Source: Delphinus delphis
Taxonomy: Eukaryota > Chordata > Mammalia > Artiodactyla > Delphinidae
Direction of reading: 5' to 3'
DNA length: 64,000 nt
Assembly (NCBI RefSeq): GCF_949987515.2
Contig: NC_082687.1
Span: 120,757,838 to 120,821,837, forward strand
Shown here: positions 62,474 to 64,000 of the stretch, in pieces
How the letters are laid out: every line of letters begins with the position of its first letter
Position numbering within the stretch: position 1 is the first letter of the stretch
Notes under the pieces: generated by a model
Seen by the model: only the letters and a program-made list of their open reading frames with translations
The model's database searches: none
What the model was told of the DNA's origin: nothing
Program-made: the position numbers and the translations under genes

Positions 62474-64000
62474 ATGCTAATAGGAACATACATATTGATA
62501 AGTGTCTTAAATGTAAATGGATTAAATGCTCCAACCAAAAGACATAGATTGACTGCATGGATACTAAAGCAAGACCCTTATATATGCTGTCTACAAGAGA
62601 CCCACTTCAGACCTAGGGACACATACACACTGAAAGGGGATGGAAAAAGATATTCCATGCAAACGGAAATCAAAAGAAAGCTGGAGTACCAATCCTCATA
62701 TCAGACAAAATAGACTTTAAAATAAAGGCTATTACAAGAGACAAAGAAGGGCACTACATAATGATCAAGGGATCAATCCAAGAGGAAGATATAACACTTG
62801 TAAATATTTATGCACCCAACATAGGAACACCTCAATACATAAGGCAGATGCTAACAGCTGTAAAAGTGGAAATCGACAGTAATAATAGTATGGGACTTTA
62901 GCACCCAACTTTCACCAATGGACAGATCATCCAAAATGAAAATGAATAAGGAAACACAAGCTGTAATGACACACTAGACAAGCTGGACTTAATTGACATT
63001 TATAGGACATTCCATCCAAAAACAACAGAATACACTTTCTTCTCAAGTGCTCATAAAACATTCTCCAGGATAGATCATATCTTGGGTCAGAAATCAAGCC
63101 TCAGTAAATTTAAGAAAATTGAATTCGTATCAAGTATCTTTTAGACCACAATACTTTGAGGCTAGATATCAATTACAGGAAAAAACTGTAAGAAATACAA
63201 ACACATGGAGGCTAACAATACGCTACTAAATAACCAAGACATCACTGACGATATCAAAGAGGAAATCAAAAAATACCAAGAAACAAATGACAGTGAAAAC
63301 ACGACCACCCAAAGCCTATGGGATGCAGCAAAAACAATTCTAAGAAGGAAGTTTACAGCAATACAATCCTATCTCAGGAAACAAGAAAAATCTCAAATAA
63401 ATAATCTGACTTTACACCTAAAGCAGTTACAGAAAGAAGAACAAAAACAACCCAAAGTTAGCAGAAGGAAAGAAATCATAAAGATCAGATCAGAAATAAA
63501 TGGAAAAGAAATGAAGAAAACAGTAGCAGAGATCAATAAAACTAAAAGCTGGTTCTTTGAGAAGATAAACAAAATTGATAAACCATTAGCCAGACTCATC
63601 AAGAAAAAAAGGGAGAAGACTCAAATCTATAGAATTAGAAATGAAAACGGAGAAGTAACAACTGTCACTGCAGAAATACAAACGATCATGAGAGATTACT
63701 ACTAGCAACTCTATGCCAATAAAATGGACAACCTGGAAGAAATGGACAAATACTTAGAAAAGCACAACCTTCTGAGACTGAACCAGGAAGAAATAGAAAA
63801 TATGAACAGACCAATCACAAGCACTGAAATTGAGACTGTGATTAAAAATCTTCCAAGAAACAAAAGCCCAGGACCAGATGGCTTCACAGGCGAATTCTAT
63901 CAAACATTTAGAGAAGAGATAACACCTATCCTTCTCAAACTCTTCCAAAATATAGCAGAGGGAGAAACACTCCCAAACTCATTCTACGAGGCCACCATCA
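62474..64000 (+). pseudogene. L1 ORF2 (endonuclease and start of reverse transcriptase), broken, partial
   Basis: The endonuclease start (VLNVNGLNAPTKRHRL, CCLQETHFRPRDTY) reads from 62474 but shifts frame before 62713. SSAHKTFSRIDHILG-like sequence is near 63040-63090. 63205-63705 reads the linker and the start of RT ([19 protein letters not shown]) and ends at a TAG at 63703-63705, inside IMRDYY. Sequence after the stop continues [12 protein letters not shown] and [13 protein letters not shown] to the window edge. It is non-functional as a whole. Confidence 0.9.

Larger units (their letters stand above)
49371..64000 (+). other. AFG2A: AFG2A intron (partial), downstream of the sensor 1 exon
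   Basis: This intron starts at a gtaaga donor and does not end in the window. 49371-50690 and 51200-55190 are mostly unassigned AT-rich intron, apart from the dinucleotide-rich tract at 52.3 kb and one arm of an inverted duplication at 53.9 kb. 55520-56560 shows nothing I recognise. From 56.6 kb on it is a nest of repeats ending in an L1 cut by the window edge. Confidence 0.85.
59505..64000 (+). mobile_element. Younger L1, sense to AFG2A, truncated by window end
   Basis: It starts with gaccttcaagatggtggaag, which carries a YY1-like CAAGATGG typical of L1 5' ends. A 5' UTR of about 2 kb (C-rich run at 60285-60308, CTTT/CTTC tract at 60864-60945) precedes ORF1 (about 61516-62415) and ORF2 (from 62474). 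The same family as the antisense L1 at 6.6-13.8 kb, and more complete at the 5' end. All ORFs are damaged. It is nested in an older L1; target-site duplication cannot be checked because its 3' end is outside. Confidence 0.93.

Noticed and set aside
49371..64000. Search for the next AFG2A exon (ALMRPGR segment)
   Set aside because: No matching coding segment seen in any frame by eye; probably beyond the window.

Overview
This window is mammalian nuclear DNA, most likely from a cetacean. It carries several copies (four or five nearly intact) of the tRNA-Glu-derived CHR SINE that opens 'ggcttccctggtggcgcag' and ends 'gcccgcgtaccgc' plus poly-A. It also has artiodactyl-type L1 elements and an older mammalian background of MIR, L2, L1M/HAL1-like, MaLR, hAT and Tigger-type repeats. 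The species call is an inference from the SINE type. I see no operons, rRNA, functional tRNA or CRISPR arrays.

The only cellular gene I can support is on the + strand: four consecutive coding exons of AFG2A (SPATA5), a two-ring AAA+ ATPase. They lie at 17568-17777, 33341-33394, 35074-35153 and 49244-49370. Each has an AG acceptor and a GT donor. Joined, they give 471 nt (157 codons) in one open frame, covering most of the nucleotide-binding core of the second AAA domain (D2): Walker A, pore loop, Walker B and sensor 1. The exons before and after were not found, so the window is the middle of a long gene with introns of about 1.7 to 15.6 kb.

The rest is intron. 1-6585 is old intron with L2 and MIR remnants and one young SINE. 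6596-13801 is a near-full-length L1 in antisense to the gene, with a 10-bp target-site duplication, an intact-looking ORF1 and a broken ORF2. 15736-16773 is an internally inverted L1 fragment split by a SINE. 17778-49243 contains the first three intervening introns, with SINEs, two AT-rich L1 3' ends, MIR, L2 and hAT remnants. 49371-64000 contains the start of the next intron. It ends in a nested stack: an old L1 (about 56915 onward) carries a 230-bp inverted copy of sequence found 3.5 kb upstream and a Tigger-type MITE, and is itself interrupted by a younger sense-oriented L1 that runs off the window end.

No previously undescribed multi-gene system is evident. The best leads are the inverted templated copy (53892-54140 / 57589-57815), the substituted GPEL proline in exon 33341-33394, the possibility that the antisense L1 drives transcription into AFG2A, the 261-bp tandem unit in the L1 5' UTR, the odd twin-primed L1 without a 3' end, and two near-perfect hairpins in the first 1.5 kb.
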